Origin: CAVTLG01 sp963802635
GTDB taxonomy: Bacteria; Chloroflexota; Ktedonobacteria; Ktedonobacterales; Ktedonobacteraceae
Assembly: GCA_963802635.1 (NCBI GenBank)
Contig: CAWDJJ010000002.1
Span: 372,001-436,000 of the forward strand
Direction: 5' to 3'
Length of the DNA stretch: 64,000 nucleotides
The position numbers and the translations under genes were made by a program. The first letter of the stretch is position 1. Each line of letters begins with the position of its first letter. The notes beneath the pieces were generated by a model, which saw only the letters and a list, made by a program, of their open reading frames with translations, was not told the DNA's origin and did no database searches. Shown here one piece after another: positions 60,580 through 64,000 of this stretch.

Positions 60580-62751
60580 CTATCCTGGGGAGGAAATAAC
60601 GCGGAACTGATTGCTCCCATCGTTCGCCACAAATGCCAGGTACAGCTTATTATTCAGAACCGCTAGAGCCGGAGCTAGCAAGCTCGGCTGCCCAATCTCT
60701 TGTTTACTGGTCCAGTGTACACCACCATCCTGGGAGGAAATAACGCAGAGCTGATTGCTCCCATCGTTCGCCACAAATGCCAGGTACAGCTTATTATTCA
60801 GGAATGCTAGAGCCGGAGCTAGCAAACTCGACTGCCCAGTATCGTAAACGCTGCTCCAGACCACGCCATTATCCTGCGAGGACATATACAGCAGGTTATT
60901 GTCACCATTATTCGCCACAAAGGCCAGACAGAGTGTCCCGTTGGGTGCCACAGCCAGCGCTGGTGCTGTCTCGCTCGCTTGCCCAGATATAGTCCCATAG
61001 TTGCCCCACGTCGCACCACCATCTTGTGAGGATATATACAGCAGGCTGTTGTAAATATTATTCGCCACAAAGGCCAGATGCAATGTTCCATCCTTCGCTA
61101 TAGCCAGCGCTGGTGCTGTCTTGCTCTCTTGCTCAGGTATAGCTCCATAGTTGCCCCACATCGCGCCACCGTCCTGTGAGGATATATACAGCAGGCCATT
61201 GCCATCATTATTCGCCACAAAGACCAGATAGAGTGTCCCGTTGGGTGCCACAGCCAACGCTGGTGCTGTCTTGCTCGCTTGCCCCGGTATAGTCCCATAG
61301 TTGCTCCACGTCGTACCACCATCCGGGGAAGATATATACAGCAGACCATTGCCATCATTATTCGCCATAAAGACCAGATAGAGTATCTCGTTCGCCGCTC
61401 CAGCCAGCGCTGGTGCTGTCTTGCTCGCTTGCCCTGCAATCTGCTGGAGGCCGGTCCAGAGCGCAGTACTTCCTGCAACGTTCCGACGCGTACGATTTTC
61501 TGTCATCTCAGTATTCATCAGGTAATAACTCAAAGCAAACGCGCCACCGCTAGTCGCAATGATGCCTCCGAGCAGCCCAATCAGCATAGATCGACGTGCC
61601 AGAGGTTGTGCTTTCGATTTTTTCCCTTTCCCTGGCAATGGCTGTGTAGGTCGGGAACGCACAGCAGCGGTATATGAGTCTGGGGAGGTGTGTCTGGAGA
61701 ATGGTGACTGTCCTAGCAACAAGAGAGGGTTGACCTCTTCCAGCATATCAGAAGTAGGTTCAACCCATATGCTCCCAGTTACCTCACTCAGTCTCAGGAT
61801 GAGAACCTGCTCCAGTTGCTGTTTTACCATGGACACATGAGCTGGGCGCTTCAGTTCATCCAGGTCCACCATCTGCATAACCAATCTTGCAAGCGTAGCT
61901 GGAATCGTTGGATCTACTATTTGCAGAGGAGGGAACTGGAACGGTTGGTGAGAGGGATTGTGCCCAGAGAGCATCTGATGCAAGGTCGCTCCCAGACTAT
62001 AGATATCGGAGCGTGGACTTGTCTGTAATTGACCATATTGTTCTGGTGGCGCATAGCCTACAGAGTAGAAGCGCGCTGTATCATTGGTTTGTCCCGGCTT
62101 GAAATGACGTGCGATACCAAAGTCAATCAGGCAAATATGTCCATCGGGAGTTATCATAATGTTCTGTGGTTTGAGATCGCGAAAGATAATTGGCGGTTCA
62201 TGGGTATGTAAATAGTTCGAGCACTTCGCACAATTCTATCCCAATACGCACTACTTCATTGACCGGGAGCCTCTGCCCTGCTGTAGCATACAAGATCGCC
62301 TCCAGGTTCTGGCCTTCGATAAAACTCATGACCAGATACCAGCGACCGTTTCTCGACAAAGCATTCATGAATGACCGGAAGATAAGGATGATGCAGACTC
62401 GCGCAAGTGTGCTTCGCGTCGAAACAGCTCAATGACCATGGGTAAATCCTGCGGACCCACTTGAGAAATACTCATCTCTTTAAGAGCCACCAGGCGATCA
62501 CCTAGCTGGGTGTCTTGTGCTGAATAGACTGCCCCCATCCCTCCGCGGCCAACAATCTGTATCAAGCGATAGCGATTGTTGAGTAGAAGTGCCGGGGGTA
62601 ACATACCAGTATTGAACAGAGAGAGACCCTGTTGTGGTGTATACATGGAATAATCAGCGTTTCCGGTCTGAGACATACCACATGTTGAACAAAACTGTGT
62701 ATCTCTAGTTAAATGCGTGCCACATTTGTGGCAATAGAGAGATGTTACCAA
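60580..62751 (-). pseudogene. Zinc-ribbon Ser/Thr protein kinase with Asp-box repeat sensor, broken by several frameshifts
   Basis: Starts at ATG 62751 with a zinc ribbon (YCHKCGTHLTRDTQFCSTCG), then the kinase glycine loop VGRGGMGAVYSAQD and VALKEM. Single extra C residues near 62403, 62348 and 62215 shift the frame in turn; corrected, it reads ASLHHPYLPVIHECF, GRWYLVMSFIEGQNLE, YLHTHEPPIIFRDLKPQN and then DGHICLIDFGIARHF from the frame that is open to 60580. After the kinase come a membrane segment (MLIGLLGGIIATSGGAFALSYY) and six ~48-residue repeats, each with A-P-A-L-A, L-Y-L-x-F-V-A-N and an Asp-box-like S-x-D-G-G-x-x-W, probably a beta-propeller outside the cell. The last repeat is cut short, perhaps by another extra C near 60588. 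Confidence 0.8.
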
Positions 62752-63260
62752 GACATGCTTCCTTCTTTATGTGTATTGAAACACATGGGCCACTTATGAC
62801 TCCTCGGCTGCTACAAGTTTGAGATGCATGGTCCAGATCCGAAGCATCATGCTTTTGTTTATTTTAGTGGAAATGAGAATTTTAATCAATGCATGTAAAC
62901 ATTTAGTCCTATTGTAATAGGACGGAGACGAGCAGTCGCAAGAGAATCATCCAGTCACAATCTAACTCTGGTGGCCGAACTTTCCACAGCAGCAATCCCA
63001 TTGGGAAACTCGCTGCATGAATGGGAGAGCTTCTGTTTTGCATGGTCCCCACATGCCAGGATAACTTTTCGGAGCAAGTGGGGATAAAAGAATTCTTGAG
63101 CAAATAGTGAGAAAACGAGGCAATTTCCTGAGAGCGTATTGATCTGTCTGGCCCTATACTCAAGCAGGGATACTCGGAGTATGATCGTTCCCACCAGGAG
63201 AAATGAGTGTCAGGAACCCAACCCCCTCCTAGGGGATGGGCTTGCGTTCTAAGGATTTTT
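62752..63260. other. Divergent intergenic region with a small palindrome
   Basis: About 510 bases between the two kinase genes. It contains a perfect palindrome GTCCTATTGTAATAGGAC at 62906-62923 (8-bp arms, 2-base centre), which could be an operator. No gene or mobile element is recognised; plus-strand AAGGA lies just before the next start. Confidence 0.4.
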
Positions 63261-64000
63261 ATGGCTACAGCTACCTGCCCAAATTGCGGGCAGCCTATAA
63301 GTACGAATGACGATATCTGCGAAAATTGCGGCGTCGTGCTCTCACCAAATATAGCAGCACAGACTGGAACCGTCATCTCCAGCACAATCCCTGGAGTATC
63401 TAACAGTCCTATGCTTGCCTGCCCAAACTGCCATGCATCCGTCAAGCCAGGCGAAGACATCTGCGAGCAATGCGGTGCCGTCCTCGCGACCATAGCAACA
63501 CCAATACATACAACAAACGCTACAGCCCCCTCGCAGGAAACCTGCCCGCAATGCTCTGCGCCTCGCGTAGCAGGCGTTAAGTTTTGTAACCGTTGCGGAT
63601 TTCGCTATGCAACCACGGCCAGTCCCGCCGCATCATCGGCCATGAGCGCCACAAACCAGGCCAATTCCTCAGCAGCGTCAATACAGCTCACACAGGGGAG
63701 CATGCTGAACGGAAAATACAAAATTGTCAAAGAGATTGGGGAAGGCGGTATGGGCGCAGTTTACCTGGCAGAAGACGAGGTCCTCAAGCGCCGAGTGGTC
63801 ATCAAGGGATTACTGAGCGAAGATGATCCCGACATGGTTGAACAGAGTGTCAAAGAGCGCGAGTTCCTGGCCGCCATCAAGCATGCGAACATTGTGGCGA
63901 TCTACGACTTTCTGAGCATAGGGACGCAGGGATACATCGTGATGGAGTATGTCCAGGGCAAGACATTAGAGCAGATGATGGAGGAACAGGGACAACCTTT
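63261..64000 (+). CDS. Ser/Thr protein kinase with three zinc ribbons, 3' truncated by window edge
   Basis: ATG 63261 is preceded by AAGGATTTTT; the frame is open to the window end (246 residues visible). Three Cys4 zinc ribbons come first: CPNCGQPISTNDDICENCG, CPNCHASVKPGEDICEQCG and CPQCSAPRVAGVKFCNRCG. A Ser/Ala/Thr linker follows, then a Hanks-type kinase: KIVKEIGEGGMGAVYLAEDE (glycine loop), the ATP-binding Lys in VVIKGL, and IVMEYVQGKTLEQMM at the hinge. Catalytic and activation loops lie beyond the window. It is divergent from the broken kinase at 62751 and resembles it in layout. Confidence 0.92.
   Translation, partial: MATATCPNCGQPISTNDDICENCGVVLSPNIAAQTGTVISSTIPGVSNSPMLACPNCHASVKPGEDICEQCGAVLATIATPIHTTNATAPSQETCPQCSAPRVAGVKFCNRCGFRYATTASPAASSAMSATNQANSSAASIQLTQGSMLNGKYKIVKEIGEGGMGAVYLAEDEVLKRRVVIKGLLSEDDPDMVEQSVKEREFLAAIKHANIVAIYDFLSIGTQGYIVMEYVQGKTLEQMMEEQGQP

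Noticed and set aside
60640..61440. Regularly spaced ~144-bp repeats considered as a CRISPR array
   Set aside because: The repeats are coding units of a propeller-like domain with no variable spacers of uniform length and no cas genes nearby.
62909..63493. 194-residue minus-strand frame opposite the zinc-ribbon kinase
   Set aside because: It is antisense to Cys-rich zinc ribbons of a clearly coding kinase and shows no domain.

Overview
The window looks like chromosome of a Ktedonobacteria-type member of the Chloroflexota. This is an inference from gene style: families of XRE-type helix-turn-helix proteins with tetratricopeptide-like tails, zinc-ribbon-led Ser/Thr kinases with large sensor tails, GAF/PAS histidine kinases, large class A penicillin-binding proteins, many relics of insertion sequences, and roughly even base composition. 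No rRNA, tRNA or CRISPR array was seen.

Layout. 1-4.2 kb: end of a TPR-like protein, an orphan basic protein, an IS-associated relic, a small KOW-like protein, an ECF sigma factor and a convergent ChrB-like protein. 4.8-11.1 kb: two tandem class A penicillin-binding proteins that arose by duplication together with their flanks; a 164-bp MITE sits in the 3' flank of the first copy only. 11.5-14.5 kb: a charged orphan protein running into an IS630-type relic, then argS. 14.5-16.8 kb: a minus-strand run of methyltransferase, two small HTH proteins and two small unknowns, preceded by a frameshifted small gene. 17-22.5 kb: an amplified regulator array with two near-identical XRE proteins and three paralogous HTH-TPR proteins, each with the same conserved promoter. 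22.6-28.9 kb: a CoxG-like protein, an unknown protein with a fibre-like C-terminus, a twice-frameshifted GAF/PAS histidine kinase, a J-domain protein and a zinc-ribbon protein. 29-33.8 kb: both subunits of a type IIA topoisomerase. 34-36.5 kb: DUF4342, class IV aminotransferase, PolX-N-like protein. 36.7-40.4 kb: a large STAND-like ATPase joined through one membrane segment to a LIV-binding-protein-like sensor, frameshifted once. 40.8-47.1 kb: argF, a P1-family peptidase, and a minus-strand operon of ECF sigma factor, membrane anti-sigma-like protein and ABC exporter.

48.5-60.5 kb is the most distinctive block: an HPPD/hydroxymandelate-synthase-family dioxygenase, a PLP aminotransferase, an MFS exporter, two NRPS proteins (C-A-T and C-A-T-TE) and an MbtH protein, all on the plus strand. 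Both A domains carry the same inferred specificity code (D-I-W-H-L-G-F-I-S-K), close to the remembered hydroxyphenylglycine code. The block therefore reads as a compact assembly line for a product built from two identical, probably aryl-type amino acids that the first two genes may help supply. Finally come a Ser/Thr kinase with an Asp-box repeat sensor, broken by several single-base frameshifts, and the start of a second kinase with three zinc ribbons.

At least seven single-base frameshifts occur in otherwise well preserved genes. They are either true decay or uncorrected sequencing errors, and this should be settled before calling those genes dead.
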